64,000 bases of DNA from Bacillaceae bacterium SAS-127 (GTDB taxonomy: Bacteria; Bacillota; Bacilli; Bacillales; Domibacillaceae), in contig NKXN01000045.1 of assembly GCA_002261155.1 (NCBI GenBank), positions 1 to 64,000 of the forward strand, written 5' to 3'. Positions 49,256 to 58,263 of the stretch are shown in pieces. Every line of letters starts with the position of its first letter. The stretch's first letter is position 1. The notes below the pieces were generated by a model that was given only the letters and a program-made list of their open reading frames with translations, had not been told where the DNA came from and did not search any database. The position numbers and the translations under genes are program-made.

Positions 49256-49516
49256 CTATCTTGGTTCGACAATCAATTTGATCGCGGTTCGTTCTTCCCC
49301 ATCGATCAAGATGTCGGTAAAAGCAGGAATACAAATTAAATCAACCCCGCTAGGAGCAACAAACCCTCTAGCAATGGCGACTGCTTTTACTGCCTGATTA
49401 AGCGCTCCAGCTCCAATAGCTTGAATTTCAGCGGCACCTCTTTCACGCAGAACACCGGCAAGTGCACCAGCTACAGAATTAGGATTGGATTTTGCCGAAA
49501 CTTTTAATACTTCCAT
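49256..49516 (-). CDS. spoVS: SpoVS, stage V sporulation protein
   Basis: 86 residues beginning MEVLKVSAKSNPNSVAGALA. This protein is almost invariant among endospore formers; the block GAGALNQAVKAVAIARGFVAPSG is diagnostic. It belongs to the Alba-like fold and affects septum formation and coat assembly in B. subtilis. It is expected to be driven by sigma-H, but I could not point to a promoter. It lies between ymdB and the dipeptidase, as in B. subtilis up to ymdB. Confidence 0.97.
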   Translation of the reverse strand: MEVLKVSAKSNPNSVAGALAGVLRERGAAEIQAIGAGALNQAVKAVAIARGFVAPSGVDLICIPAFTDILIDGEERTAIKLIVEPR

Positions 49517-49649
49517 TTCATGGCCCCCTTTATTAAACTATACCGAATGCTCATTCCATCAAACACAGTTTGTCGCTAGTCTTCCATTGTTACTATATTC
49601 GTGAAATGGCTCGCGTATTACTTGTCTGCTTAACAAAAGGGACAAGATG

Positions 49650-50450
49650 CTATTCTGCAATAAACGGGTGATCGTCGTTAATTAAAATCGGATCAATTGT
49701 TTTTGCTAAACCTGTTTTACGATCTAGTTCAATCACGCAGCCACTTAGTTGAGTGCGCCCGCTTTTTGGTACTTCGAATCTAACCGGTAGGCTCGTTAGG
49801 AATTTTTTTAGTACTGACTCTTTCTCCATTCCTAAAATACCATCGTAAGGTCCTGTCATTCCAACATCTGATAAATAGGCGGTTCCTTTTGGCAACACGC
49901 GATGATCAGCTGTCTGAACATGAGTATGTGTACCGACAACAGCCGATACTTTCCCGTCTAAAAACCAACCGATCGCCTGCTTTTCACTAGTCGCTTCTGC
50001 ATGAACATCTACAAAGATAAACGGCGTTCGTTTTCTCGCCTCTTCCACCAGTTTTTCGACCTCAGTAAACGGACAATCTAACGGTGGCATAAATGTACGC
50101 CCTTGAATGTTAATCACCGCAACTTCTACTCCTGCTTGCTTCACGAAGATCAAGCCCTGTCCAGGTGTACCTTCTGGGAAATTGGCTGGTCGCACAAGTC
50201 GCTTCGCTTCATCGATAAAGTCAAATATCTCTTTATTATCCCAAGCATGATTCCCTAATGTGACAGCGTCTGCTCCATCGTTTAAAAACTGACGATAAAT
50301 TTTCTCAGTAATTCCTCGTCCAGCAGCGGCATTTTCACCGTTAACAATTGTGCATTCAGGTCGGTATTTCTTTTTAAGCATCGGTAAATATTCACTGACC
50401 ATTTCTCGACCTAGTGAACCAACCACATCACCTACAAATAATATTTTCAT
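49650..50450 (-). CDS. ymdB: YmdB, cyclic-nucleotide phosphodiesterase
   Basis: 266 residues of the calcineurin-like YmdB family. Metal-site motifs are LFVGDVVGSLGR (4-15), VNGENAAAGRGIT, TLGNHAWDNKEIF, FVDVHAEATSEK and VVGTHTHVQTADH. In B. subtilis the enzyme cleaves 2',3'-cyclic nucleotides and is required for biofilm formation and nanotubes through effects on SlrR and RNase Y targets. It is directly downstream of rny, the conserved rny-ymdB pair, although a hairpin separates the two. Confidence 0.94.
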   Translation of the reverse strand: MKILFVGDVVGSLGREMVSEYLPMLKKKYRPECTIVNGENAAAGRGITEKIYRQFLNDGADAVTLGNHAWDNKEIFDFIDEAKRLVRPANFPEGTPGQGLIFVKQAGVEVAVINIQGRTFMPPLDCPFTEVEKLVEEARKRTPFIFVDVHAEATSEKQAIGWFLDGKVSAVVGTHTHVQTADHRVLPKGTAYLSDVGMTGPYDGILGMEKESVLKKFLTSLPVRFEVPKSGRTQLSGCVIELDRKTGLAKTIDPILINDDHPFIAE

Positions 50451-50488
50451 CTTTTTTTCCTTTCCATCATTTGTTTCTTTACAAAGGG

Positions 50489-50517
50489 AAAGCGGTGTGA
50501 AGGACTCACACCGCTTT
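50489..50517 (-). terminator. Hairpin between rny and ymdB
   Basis: A perfect 12-bp stem (50489-50500 with 50506-50517) overlaps the rny stop codon; TTTCCCTTTG follows on the minus strand. Termination may be partial, as ymdB follows closely. Confidence 0.65.
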
Positions 50518-52075
50518 ATTTCGCATATTCCACAGCTCGTGTTTCTCTTATCACTGTCACTTTAATATGGCCTGGATAATCCAGTTCCCCTTCAATCCGT
50601 TTTCGAATGTCGCGTGCTAGTCGATGAGCGTGAAGATCATCGATTTGATCCGGCTTCACCATAATACGCACTTCACGTCCTGCTTGAATCGCAAATGATT
50701 TCTCTACTCCATCATAGGATTCTGAAATTTCTTCTAGCTTTTCAAGACGGCGAATGTAGTTTTCGAGCGTTTCACTACGAGCACCTGGTCTAGCAGCAGA
50801 CAGAGCATCTGCAGCGGCTACAAGCACAGCAATAATGGACGTCGGTTCTGTATCTCCATGATGCGACGCAATACTATTAATAACAACTGGGTGTTCTTTA
50901 TACTTCGTCGCAAGCTCTACACCGATCTCTACATGGCTTCCTTCTACTTCATGATCTACCGCTTTTCCGATATCATGAAGTAGTCCAGCACGGCGAGCAA
51001 GAGTTTCATCTTCACCAAGCTCAGCAGCCATAAGCCCTGTAAGAAAGGCCACTTCCATCGAATGCTTTAGCACATTCTGACCGTAGCTCGTACGGAATTT
51101 CAAACGTCCTAATATCTTAATTAAATCAGGGTGAAGTCCATGAATACCAACTTCAAATGTAGTTTGTTCACCTACTTCGCGGATGTATTCATCCACTTCT
51201 CTTCTAGCTTTATCAACCATTTCCTCAATACGAGCTGGATGGATTCGTCCATCTTGAACAAGTTTCTCAAGTGCAATTCGAGCCGTTTCACGGCGGATTG
51301 GATCAAAACCTGAAAGAATGACCGCTTCTGGCGTATCATCGATAATTAAATCGATACCTGTAAGCGTTTCAAGCGTTCGGATATTTCGTCCTTCACGACC
51401 AATGATACGACCTTTCATTTCATCATTTGGCAAGTTTACAACTGAAACCGTTGTTTCTGCCACATGGTCTGCTGCACAGCGCTGAATAGCTAGAGAAAGA
51501 ATGCCTTTCGCCTTTTTATCGGCCTCTTCTTTCGCGCGGTTCTCTTGCTCTTTTGTCATCACAGCGATGTCATGTGCAAGTTCTTGTTCGACACGGTCTA
51601 AAATGATCGCACGAGCTTCATCACGAGTGAGACTTGAGATTCGTTCCAGTTCAGCTTTCTGTACTTTCACCATCTCTTCCACTTTGCTGTCCATCTCTTC
51701 AATATGTTGTTGTCTCTTAGTCAGAGCTTCCTCTTTCTTTTCAAGCTGAGCCTCACGTTTATCTAATTGCTCATCTTTACGATCAAGGTTCTCTTCTTTC
51801 TGTAATAAACGATTCTCTTGTTTTTGCAATTCGTTTCTTCGTTCACGAAGCTCTAATTCAGTATCTGTACGAAGTTTATGAATTTCATCCTTTGCTTCAA
51901 GCAGGGCTTCTTTTTTCAGCGCTTCCGCTTCTCGGTTAGCATCCTCAATAATTTGTTCTGCCGCACCTTTTGCCCCTGCAATTTTAGACTCTGCAATGGA
52001 TTTCCTAACAAAATAGCCAACAACTACACCGACGATTAGGCCAAGCAAAATGGAGATGATTATAATAGCATCCAT
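50516..52075 (-). CDS. rny: RNase Y
   Basis: 519 residues. One N-terminal membrane anchor (about 3-23, [20 protein letters not shown]), a long coiled coil (about 30-200, charged E/K/R-rich), a KH domain ([20 protein letters not shown]) and an HD domain ([14 protein letters not shown], then a SIASHHGD block). It starts bulk mRNA decay and works with the RicA complex encoded nearby. AGGGGAGGTG lies before the ATG. Length equals B. subtilis RNase Y (520). Confidence 0.97.
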   Translation of the reverse strand: MDAIIIISILLGLIVGVVVGYFVRKSIAESKIAGAKGAAEQIIEDANREAEALKKEALLEAKDEIHKLRTDTELELRERRNELQKQENRLLQKEENLDRKDEQLDKREAQLEKKEEALTKRQQHIEEMDSKVEEMVKVQKAELERISSLTRDEARAIILDRVEQELAHDIAVMTKEQENRAKEEADKKAKGILSLAIQRCAADHVAETTVSVVNLPNDEMKGRIIGREGRNIRTLETLTGIDLIIDDTPEAVILSGFDPIRRETARIALEKLVQDGRIHPARIEEMVDKARREVDEYIREVGEQTTFEVGIHGLHPDLIKILGRLKFRTSYGQNVLKHSMEVAFLTGLMAAELGEDETLARRAGLLHDIGKAVDHEVEGSHVEIGVELATKYKEHPVVINSIASHHGDTEPTSIIAVLVAAADALSAARPGARSETLENYIRRLEKLEEISESYDGVEKSFAIQAGREVRIMVKPDQIDDLHAHRLARDIRKRIEGELDYPGHIKVTVIRETRAVEYAK

Positions 52076-52277
52076 GATTTCACCTCCCCTTGCTATGATC
52101 TTTTGTCATGTTTTTAACATGTCGGCTGATACATTGTTTCAACATTTCAATATACAGCATCAATTCTTCCACTTTTATAGAGAAAAAAATGTAAAATATA
52201 CATACTAATTTTATAGGTGCGGAAATTCGTTGTCAAGCGTTTCATCCTAGACACTGTATTAATTCTTTCATATATAC

Positions 52278-52307
52278 AAAAGAAGCAGTGTCACTAAACA
52301 CTGCTTC
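52278..52307 (-). terminator. Terminator of recA
   Basis: GAAGCAGTGT (52282-52291) pairs with ACACTGCTTC (52298-52307); TTTTGT follows on the minus strand. Confidence 0.85.
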
Positions 52308-52315
52308 CACAAATT

Positions 52316-53362
52316 TTATTCATCTAGAAGGTTGAATTCGTCTGACGTATTCCCTTCTACAGGTTCAGTTGCCTCTTCATCTAACCCATACTGTTTTCGA
52401 ATCTTCAGCATGATCTCTTGAGAAATATCTGGATTCTCTTTTAAAAATTGCTTAGCATTTTCACGTCCCTGGCCTAAGCGTTCTTCATTGTAAGAGTACC
52501 AAGCACCGCTCTTTTGAATAATATCTTCATCTGAGCCTAAATCAATGATTTCTCCTTCTCTAGAAATACCTTCTCCGTACATGATGTCCACTTCTGCCAC
52601 ACGGAAAGGAGGAGCTACTTTGTTTTTCACGACTTTTATTTTCGTTTTATTACCGACCATTTCGTTTCCTTGCTTCAATGTTTCTGCACGACGAACTTCT
52701 AAACGAACAGAGCTGTAGAACTTAAGCGCACGCCCACCTGGTGTTGTTTCAGGATTCCCGAACATGACACCTACTTTTTCACGAATTTGGTTAATGAAGA
52801 TGGCGATCGTTTTCGATTTATTAATCGCTCCAGAAAGCTTACGCAGCGCCTGTGACATAAGACGCGCTTGTAAACCGACGTGCGAATCGCCCATTTCCCC
52901 TTCGATCTCCGCTTTCGGTACTAAAGCTGCGACTGAGTCGATAACAAGAATATCGATCGCACCGCTTCGTACAAGTGCTTCCGCAATTTCTAATGCTTGT
53001 TCCCCTGTATCTGGTTGAGATAGTAAAAGTTCGTCAATATTGACCCCTAGCTTTTGAGCGTATACTGGATCAAGCGCATGCTCCGCATCAATAAACGCTG
53101 CCTGACCGCCACTTGCCTGCACTTCAGCAATCGCGTGAAGAGCCACCGTCGTCTTACCAGAACTCTCTGGACCGTATATTTCAATAATACGCCCGCGCGG
53201 ATAACCACCCACTCCAAGTGCTGCATCAAGCGCAAGGGAGCCACTTGGTATTGTTGAAATTTTGCGGTCGGTTTGCTCACCTAGCTTCATAATCGACCCT
53301 TTACCGAATTGCTTTTCAATTTGTTTTAAAGCCATATCTAATGCTGCTTGACGATCGTTCAT
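52316..53362 (-). CDS. recA: RecA recombinase
   Basis: 348 residues. It carries out homologous pairing and triggers LexA self-cleavage. The P-loop is GPESSGKTT (64-72), Walker B is [14 protein letters not shown], loop 2 contains [21 protein letters not shown], and the acidic C-terminal tail is present. No intein. AAGGAGG lies before the ATG. A LexA box is upstream of its promoter, so it belongs to the SOS set with lexA and yneA in this window. Confidence 0.98.
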   Translation of the reverse strand: MNDRQAALDMALKQIEKQFGKGSIMKLGEQTDRKISTIPSGSLALDAALGVGGYPRGRIIEIYGPESSGKTTVALHAIAEVQASGGQAAFIDAEHALDPVYAQKLGVNIDELLLSQPDTGEQALEIAEALVRSGAIDILVIDSVAALVPKAEIEGEMGDSHVGLQARLMSQALRKLSGAINKSKTIAIFINQIREKVGVMFGNPETTPGGRALKFYSSVRLEVRRAETLKQGNEMVGNKTKIKVVKNKVAPPFRVAEVDIMYGEGISREGEIIDLGSDEDIIQKSGAWYSYNEERLGQGRENAKQFLKENPDISQEIMLKIRKQYGLDEEATEPVEGNTSDEFNLLDE

Positions 53363-53436
53363 TCAAATTCCTCCTTAAAATAACAAATCTATTTAAAAAA
53401 TTAACTATTGAATTTCCTGTTTCAAAATCTATCATT

Positions 53437-53465
53437 ACTATACCTTTTTTATGAGACAATTTCAA
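53437..53465 (-). promoter_or_regulatory. recA promoter
   Basis: Minus strand TTGAAA (53460-53465), 17-base spacer, TATAGT (53437-53442). Confidence 0.78.
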
Positions 53466-53473
53466 GTGAAAAG

Positions 53474-53487
53474 CGAACATTTATTCG
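53474..53487. promoter_or_regulatory. LexA box of recA
   Basis: On the minus strand CGAATAAATGTTCG matches CGAAC-N4-GTTCG with one mismatch. It lies 8 bases upstream of the -35 element. Confidence 0.85.
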
Positions 53488-53489
53488 CT

Positions 53490-53674
53490 TTTTTAATATT
53501 TGCATGTTTTGAGAAAAAAGACCACACAATCTGAAGAGTGACATGATTTGGAGAAAAAATCGAGGAAGAGACTGATAAATATCCGCATATCCATATTACC
53601 ACAGTCTTTATCAAGAAGGGTATCTTTAGTGAGTGATTTCAATCAACTTGTAGGTTGCTCTCATTATAAAAAAA
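53490..53674. other. Intergenic stretch without a recognised gene
   Basis: Between the recA regulatory region and the metY terminator. It contains the competing inverted repeats AGACTG/CAGTCT and GATAAA/TTTATC around 53569-53613 but no open frame with a ribosome binding site. I see no assignable function. Confidence 0.4.
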
Positions 53675-53735
53675 CGACGCCGAAATGGAGTATACAGTAA
53701 ATGATCTATACCGTATATCTTCCATCTAAGCGCCA
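53675..53735 (-). terminator. Probable terminator of metY
   Basis: A long interrupted hairpin with GCG, ATGGA/CCAT and TATAC/GTATA arms runs into TTTTTTT on the minus strand, 17 bases after the metY stop. Confidence 0.6.
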
Positions 53736-53751
53736 ATCTTTTATTTTTCTT

Positions 53752-55050
53752 TTATGCCTCTACAGTAACTCCTGTTGCTTTTTCAATCGCTTGATTTAGA
53801 TCAGCCATTAAGTCCTTTGTAGATTCTAGTCCGATCGATAAACGAATTAATTCTTCTTTCACGCCAGACTTTTCTAACTCCTCTTTATTTAACTGTTGAT
53901 GAGTCGTCGTAGCTGGATGAATAATTAGTGATTTTCCATCCCCTACATTGGCGACATGCGACCATAATTGAACATTGTCAATTACTGTTTTGCCCGCTTC
54001 TCGACCACCTTTAATACCGAAAACAACGATCGATCCGTTGCTATTGTTCAAATATTTTTTCGCTAAATCATGCGATGGGTGTTCTGGTAAGCTTGGGTGA
54101 GAGACCCATTCCACACCAGGGTGATTGTTTAAATAGTTTACGATTTCTAATGTATTTTCGTGATGACGCTGAATTCGCAAGTGAAGCGTCTCTAGTCCTT
54201 GTAGCAATAAAAAAGCACTATTGGCACTTAAAGCTGGGCCAAAATCTCTTAACAATTGCACTCGTAGCTTCACAGCGAATGCTGGCCCTTCAATATCTGC
54301 ATACTTCAACCCATGATAAGATTCGTCAGGCTCTGTAAAACCAGAGAATTTCTCGCTGTTCCAATTAAATTTCCCACCGTCTACTACTACACCACCAATG
54401 ACTGTACCGTGACCGCTAATCCATTTCGTCGCGGAATGGACGACAATATCTGCTCCCCAAGTAAGCGGCTTGCAAACATACGGTGAAGCGAATGTGCTAT
54501 CGATCATTAACGGAATACCATTCTCATGAGCAATATCTGCTACCTTCTCCACATCCAACACATTTAGAGATGGGTTTCCAATGATTTCTCCGAAAAGGGC
54601 CTTCGTTTTCGGTGTAATCGCTTTTCGATAATTTTCAGGATCCGTCGAATCAACAAATTTAACAGTAATACCGTACTTTGGAAGCGTGTTGGCAAATAAA
54701 TTATATGTACCACCATATAATTTACTCGCTGCCACGATTTCATCGCCCGCATGAGCTAAATTTAATATCGAAAAAGCAATCGCCGCCATTCCCGAAGATA
54801 GTGCTACTGCAGCTGCTCCTTCTTCAAGCAATGCTACTCGTTTTTCAAATACGTCAACCGTTGGATTCGTAATGCGAGAGTAAATATTTCCAGTCTTTTG
54901 CAGAGCGAACACAGCGTTCGCATGATCTGTATCCTCAAATACGTAAGAGGTTGTTTCATAAATCGGTACAGCACGAGCTCCTGTCACCGGATCGGGCACC
55001 TGGCCTCCGTGTAATAACAATGTCTCTTGATCCCAATTTTCTTTTGTCAT
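53752..55050 (-). CDS. metY: O-acetylhomoserine sulfhydrylase-type PLP enzyme
   Basis: 432 residues of the Cys/Met metabolism PLP family. It begins with LLLHGGQVPDPVTGARAVPIYETTSY-type sequence; the PLP lysine is in VVHSATKWISGHGT (about 200-213), and the family signature DIVVHSATKWISGHG is complete. The long form (over 420 residues) with an insertion before HLRIQRHHENTLEIV fits O-acetylhomoserine aminocarboxypropyltransferase, which makes homocysteine from sulfide. The SAM-I riboswitch upstream confirms a methionine-related role. It lies between cinA and recA, which are normally adjacent. AGGAGGGT precedes the ATG. Confidence 0.92.
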   Translation of the reverse strand: MTKENWDQETLLLHGGQVPDPVTGARAVPIYETTSYVFEDTDHANAVFALQKTGNIYSRITNPTVDVFEKRVALLEEGAAAVALSSGMAAIAFSILNLAHAGDEIVAASKLYGGTYNLFANTLPKYGITVKFVDSTDPENYRKAITPKTKALFGEIIGNPSLNVLDVEKVADIAHENGIPLMIDSTFASPYVCKPLTWGADIVVHSATKWISGHGTVIGGVVVDGGKFNWNSEKFSGFTEPDESYHGLKYADIEGPAFAVKLRVQLLRDFGPALSANSAFLLLQGLETLHLRIQRHHENTLEIVNYLNNHPGVEWVSHPSLPEHPSHDLAKKYLNNSNGSIVVFGIKGGREAGKTVIDNVQLWSHVANVGDGKSLIIHPATTTHQQLNKEELEKSGVKEELIRLSIGLESTKDLMADLNQAIEKATGVTVEA

Positions 55051-55097
55051 GTGTAAACCCTCCTAAATGAATTTTATTATTTTTTCTAGAGGAAGAT

Positions 55098-55262
55098 AAA
55101 AAACCCTCTTCTTATCAAAAAGAAGAGGGTTAAATGATTAGGTCCTCCTCTTATCTTCCAGACAAAAAAGCCTGTAGGAATTAGCACCGTTTCAGACAAT
55201 ACTGCCTGAAGGTTGCTGGGCTTCATAGGGCCTAATCCCTCCGCCGCTCGTAATAAGAGTGT
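55098..55262 (-). ncRNA. SAM-I riboswitch (S-box) before metY
   Basis: Minus-strand hallmarks in order: CTCTTAT..CGAG (P1/P2 5' side), GGCGGAGGGA, GGCCC..GAAGCCC, AGCAACC, GGTGCTAATTCCT, and the P1 3' strand ATAAGAG (55148-55154). The expression platform is a 12-bp terminator (55102-55113 with 55120-55131) followed by TTTTTT. AAGAGG of P1 can pair with CCTCTT of the terminator as antiterminator. SAM binding should switch metY off. Confidence 0.95.
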
Positions 55263-55300
55263 AAATATTAAATTAAACAATCCAGCAAACTCTTAAGATG

Positions 55301-55330
55301 ATTATATAATAATCATCTCAGAATGGTCAA
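55301..55330 (-). promoter_or_regulatory. Promoter of the S-box metY transcript
   Basis: Minus strand TTGACC (55325-55330), 18-base spacer, TATAAT (55301-55306), placing the start just ahead of the aptamer. A 9-bp inverted repeat (GATGATTAT/ATAATCATC) surrounds the -10. Confidence 0.75.
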
Positions 55331-55347
55331 CAATATTTTGAATATTT

Positions 55348-56589
55348 TTATTTGTTTTGATTGAGGGCATGAAGTAAATAATGACAGCCATATTTTACTG
55401 ACCGTTTACGAATCCCCGCTCGACTTCCCACAAGATTAAGTTGATAAACTTTCGTCTCTTGAGAACGTTCAGCCAGTCCAATCCAAACAGTACCTGGTGC
55501 TTGTCCATCCATTTCATCAGGGCCAGCCACTCCAGTAAAGCTAATAGCAAAATCACTATCGAAAATCGCTCTTGTGTTTTCTGCTAGTTCGAGTGCACAT
55601 TGTTCACTGACAGCTCCATATGTATCAATGGTCTCTTTTTTCACATTGACAAGCTGCGTCTTCGCCTCGTTGGAGTAACAAACGATCCCACCTTTAAAAA
55701 TTGCACTCACACCTTCGACAGCTGTTAATTCACTTTGGAAAAGACCGCCCGTCAAACTCTCGGCAGCTGCAATCGATAAATTTCTTTCCTTCAGTAATTC
55801 CGTCAACTCTTCCACAATTGTTGTTTGGTCATACCCATAAAAATATTGACCGACACGACGGAGAATTTCATCTTCTATTTCCTGAATCATACGAAGAGCC
55901 TCTTCTTCTGATTCATGCTTTGCTGTAATTCGAAGCTTTACCTCTCCATCTCCTGCTAACGGAGCAATGGTTGGATTAGTTTGATTGAGTAACAAATCCT
56001 CTACTTCGACCTCAAGAGCTGATTCACCAATTCCAAAAAATCTCAACATTCGCGACTCGATCCGCTCGACTTTTTCTAACAGTTGGATCAACTCATTTTT
56101 TCCATAGTTTAAAAACATCGGCTGCATTTCTTTTGGTGGACCAGGCAATAACATATACTGTTTGTCGTTTGCTTTAAGCAGCATTCCTGGAGCCATTCCA
56201 TAATCATTTGGCAATACTTTGCTTCCACTCATCACTAAAGCTTGTTTTTTATTATTTTCAGTCATCACTCGATTAACTTTAACAAAATACGCTTCTATAC
56301 TTTTCAAGGCAACTTCATTGTATTCAAGCTCCTGCCCAATATGTTTAGCAATTGCTTCCTTCGTCAAATCATCCTTTGTCGGCCCAAGCCCGCCTGTAAA
56401 AATTAACAAATCGGCACGCTTCTCTGCTTCTTTCACCACATCAATCAGTCTTGTCGGGTTATCTCCCACAACTGTATGATAATACACATTAATGCCAATT
56501 TCGGCTAAATGATGAGAAAGAAACTGCGCATTCGTATTGGTAATTTGTCCTAACAATAATTCGGATCCTACGGCAATAATTTCAGCATT
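55348..56589 (-). CDS. cinA: CinA, competence-damage inducible protein
   Basis: 413 residues. The N-terminal MoCF/molybdopterin-binding-like domain has [20 protein letters not shown] and [16 protein letters not shown]. The C-terminal CinA (nicotinamide-nucleotide amidase-like) domain has [18 protein letters not shown] and [12 protein letters not shown]. In B. subtilis cinA is part of the pgsA-cinA-recA cluster and is induced in competence. The ATG at 56589 has GGGGTG upstream; 14 upstream codons are dropped. Confidence 0.94.
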   Translation of the reverse strand, partial: NAEIIAVGSELLLGQITNTNAQFLSHHLAEIGINVYYHTVVGDNPTRLIDVVKEAEKRADLLIFTGGLGPTKDDLTKEAIAKHIGQELEYNEVALKSIEAYFVKVNRVMTENNKKQALVMSGSKVLPNDYGMAPGMLLKANDKQYMLLPGPPKEMQPMFLNYGKNELIQLLEKVERIESRMLRFFGIGESALEVEVEDLLLNQTNPTIAPLAGDGEVKLRITAKHESEEEALRMIQEIEDEILRRVGQYFYGYDQTTIVEELTELLKERNLSIAAAESLTGGLFQSELTAVEGVSAIFKGGIVCYSNEAKTQLVNVKKETIDTYGAVSEQCALELAENTRAIFDSDFAISFTGVAGPDEMDGQAPGTVWIGLAERSQETKVYQLNLVGSRAGIRKRSVKYGCHYLLHALNQNK

Positions 56590-56641
56590 CATACTAACAC
56601 CCCTACTTCTAAAAAAAGCTGACAAAAACATTGAATGACTG

Positions 56642-56690
56642 CTCTTATGATCATATAGTATTTACTACAAAAACTATATGATCATAAGAG
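56642..56690 (-). repeat. 18-bp perfect inverted repeat between pgsA and cinA
   Basis: CTCTTATGATCATATAGT (56642-56659) and its exact complement (56673-56690) flank a 13-base loop. Weak outer arms GCTGAC/GTCAGC (about 56619 and 56711) enlarge the structure. No T tract follows on either strand, so it is not a classical terminator. Confidence 0.75.
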
Positions 56691-56725
56691 TGCCTAATCC
56701 TTTGCTTTCGTCAGCCTCCTATCTA

Positions 56726-57304
56726 TTATTTTGAATGTTTAAATACATGACGATTGAGATAGAAATAATCCCAACCAGACCATATCGTAAAGAATGTAGC
56801 TACCCATAGCGAAATATCAGCAAACGGGATTGACAAACTTTCAAATGGCGCATTATGGAGTAATAGAGCGGAAATCGCTATAATTTGCATCCATGTTTTG
56901 ATTTTGCCGAGCATATTCGCAGCGACCACTTCGCCTTCGCCAGCGAGAATAAGGCGCAGTCCTGTCACAGCAAATTCGCGGCTAATAATAATGATCACAA
57001 TCCAAGAAGCAGCAAACCCAAGCTCAACTAAAACGATGAGTGCCGCAGATACGAGTAATTTATCTGCCAACGGGTCCAAAAACTTCCCTAAGTTCGTCAC
57101 TAGATTGTACTTTCTTGCAAGATAACCATCGATCCAATCTGTTGTTGCTGCAATAATAAAGATTAGCGCCCCTACAAAATGGGTCATCGGCATAGTTGAG
57201 CCTAAAAATTCGATCTCTCCCCAATTAAAATCAACAACCATGACGATTAAAAAAATGGGGATCATCAAAATTCGCGATACAGTAATCTTATTAGGTAAAT
57301 TCAC
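56726..57304 (-). CDS. pgsA: CDP-diacylglycerol-glycerol-3-phosphate phosphatidyltransferase
   Basis: 192 residues, integral membrane enzyme that makes phosphatidylglycerol phosphate. The CDP-alcohol phosphotransferase motif D-G-x2-A-R-x8-G-x3-D-x3-D is present in DGYLARKYNLVTNLGKFLDPLADK. Four or five helices are predicted. The start is GTG at 57304 (NLPNKITVSRI follows), 6 bases after GGAGGG; a longer upstream frame runs through two hairpins and is rejected. Essential in B. subtilis and next to cinA there too. Confidence 0.95.
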   Translation of the reverse strand: MNLPNKITVSRILMIPIFLIVMVVDFNWGEIEFLGSTMPMTHFVGALIFIIAATTDWIDGYLARKYNLVTNLGKFLDPLADKLLVSAALIVLVELGFAASWIVIIIISREFAVTGLRLILAGEGEVVAANMLGKIKTWMQIIAISALLLHNAPFESLSIPFADISLWVATFFTIWSGWDYFYLNRHVFKHSK

Positions 57305-57314
57305 AATTGTCCCT

Positions 57315-57350
57315 CCACTTATCAAAGTGGGATGCCTTTTAACAGGCATC
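57315..57350 (-). promoter_or_regulatory. Two small hairpins at the pgsA ribosome binding site
   Basis: GATGCCT/AGGCATC (57331-57350) is followed by CCACTT/AAGTGG (57315-57330). The second stem takes in the first two bases of the GGAGGG Shine-Dalgarno. They may tune translation of pgsA or mark a processing site. Confidence 0.5.
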
Positions 57351-57381
57351 TCACCATCCAAACCGTTTCTTACTCAGAAGC

Positions 57382-58245
57382 TTATTTTTTTTGAATAATA
57401 ATGTTTTGTGTTACTTGACCAGCTGCCGGAATTTGATACGTGACTACTTCACCGTTTACTTTAATTTCCGTATCCACCGCATTTCCAACTCTAATCTTCG
57501 CTTCTGTTTGACCCGTTAAATCAAATGTTTGCGTTTGACCACTTGGAATCATATCACCGAAATAACTCTTCCCATTTCCATCTTTGACACCGACCCAAGT
57601 ACTTCCTTTCGATGAAATGGATAGTTCAAATTTTTCAGCTTCTTTCAGTTCATAAGTGGAGTTACTTCCGCTTGTCCCAACAGCTGTTAATACTGTCTTA
57701 GCAGGCTCTTCTACTTTCGGCTCCTCTTTTACTTCTTTTACTTCTTTTTCTTCTTTCGCAGGAGCTTCCCCCTTGCCTTCATCTTCATTATTTTGCTCAG
57801 TAGATTCCTGAACAACAGGTTTTTCTATTACTTGCTTCTCATCCGCATCGTTTTTAGGCATTAGTACCCAAACTAAAAACAGAGCTCCAATGATAAAAGC
57901 CGTCACTAAAATTTTCGGTAAATGCTCAAGAATTTTAGATGGCTCAGCAGGAACATTTGATTTCACTTGCTCTACTTTTGTCGCCCTTTGAGGAACTTCA
58001 TCTTCGTGGGAAGACGGCACTTCACTTTTAAATTCTTCAAACAATTCATCTGGATTCAGCCCAACAGCTTCAGCGTATTGTTTAATAAATGCTCGAACAT
58101 AAAATTTCCCTGGCATCATCTCATAGTTTCCTTCTTCGATGCCGGTTAAATATCTTTTTTGAATCTTCGTCATTTCCTGTACATCAGCCAATGACAAGCC
58201 TTTTGCTTTTCGCGCTTCTTTTAAGCGATTTCCTAGTTCAGTCAA
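57382..58245 (-). CDS. rodZ: RodZ (YmfM), cell-shape protein
   Basis: 287 residues: cytoplasmic helix-turn-helix domain (about 1-80, TELGNRLKEARKAKGLSLAD and GKFYVRAFIKQYAEAVGLNP), one membrane segment (about 108-128, LVTAFIIGALFLVWVLM), an extracellular Glu/Lys-rich linker and a C-terminal DUF4115 beta domain. RodZ ties MreB to the membrane. The best start is TTG at 58245, 6 bases after GGAAGGTG; a GTG 9 bases earlier lies within that site. The last residues before the stop read NIIIQKK. It is followed by pgsA in the same direction. Confidence 0.9.
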   Translation of the reverse strand: MTELGNRLKEARKAKGLSLADVQEMTKIQKRYLTGIEEGNYEMMPGKFYVRAFIKQYAEAVGLNPDELFEEFKSEVPSSHEDEVPQRATKVEQVKSNVPAEPSKILEHLPKILVTAFIIGALFLVWVLMPKNDADEKQVIEKPVVQESTEQNNEDEGKGEAPAKEEKEVKEVKEEPKVEEPAKTVLTAVGTSGSNSTYELKEAEKFELSISSKGSTWVGVKDGNGKSYFGDMIPSGQTQTFDLTGQTEAKIRVGNAVDTEIKVNGEVVTYQIPAAGQVTQNIIIQKK

Positions 58246-58263
58246 CAATAACACCTTCCATAA

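Noticed and set aside
52316-53362. Intein or insertion in recA
   Set aside because: The product is 348 residues with uninterrupted P-loop, Walker B and loop 2 regions.
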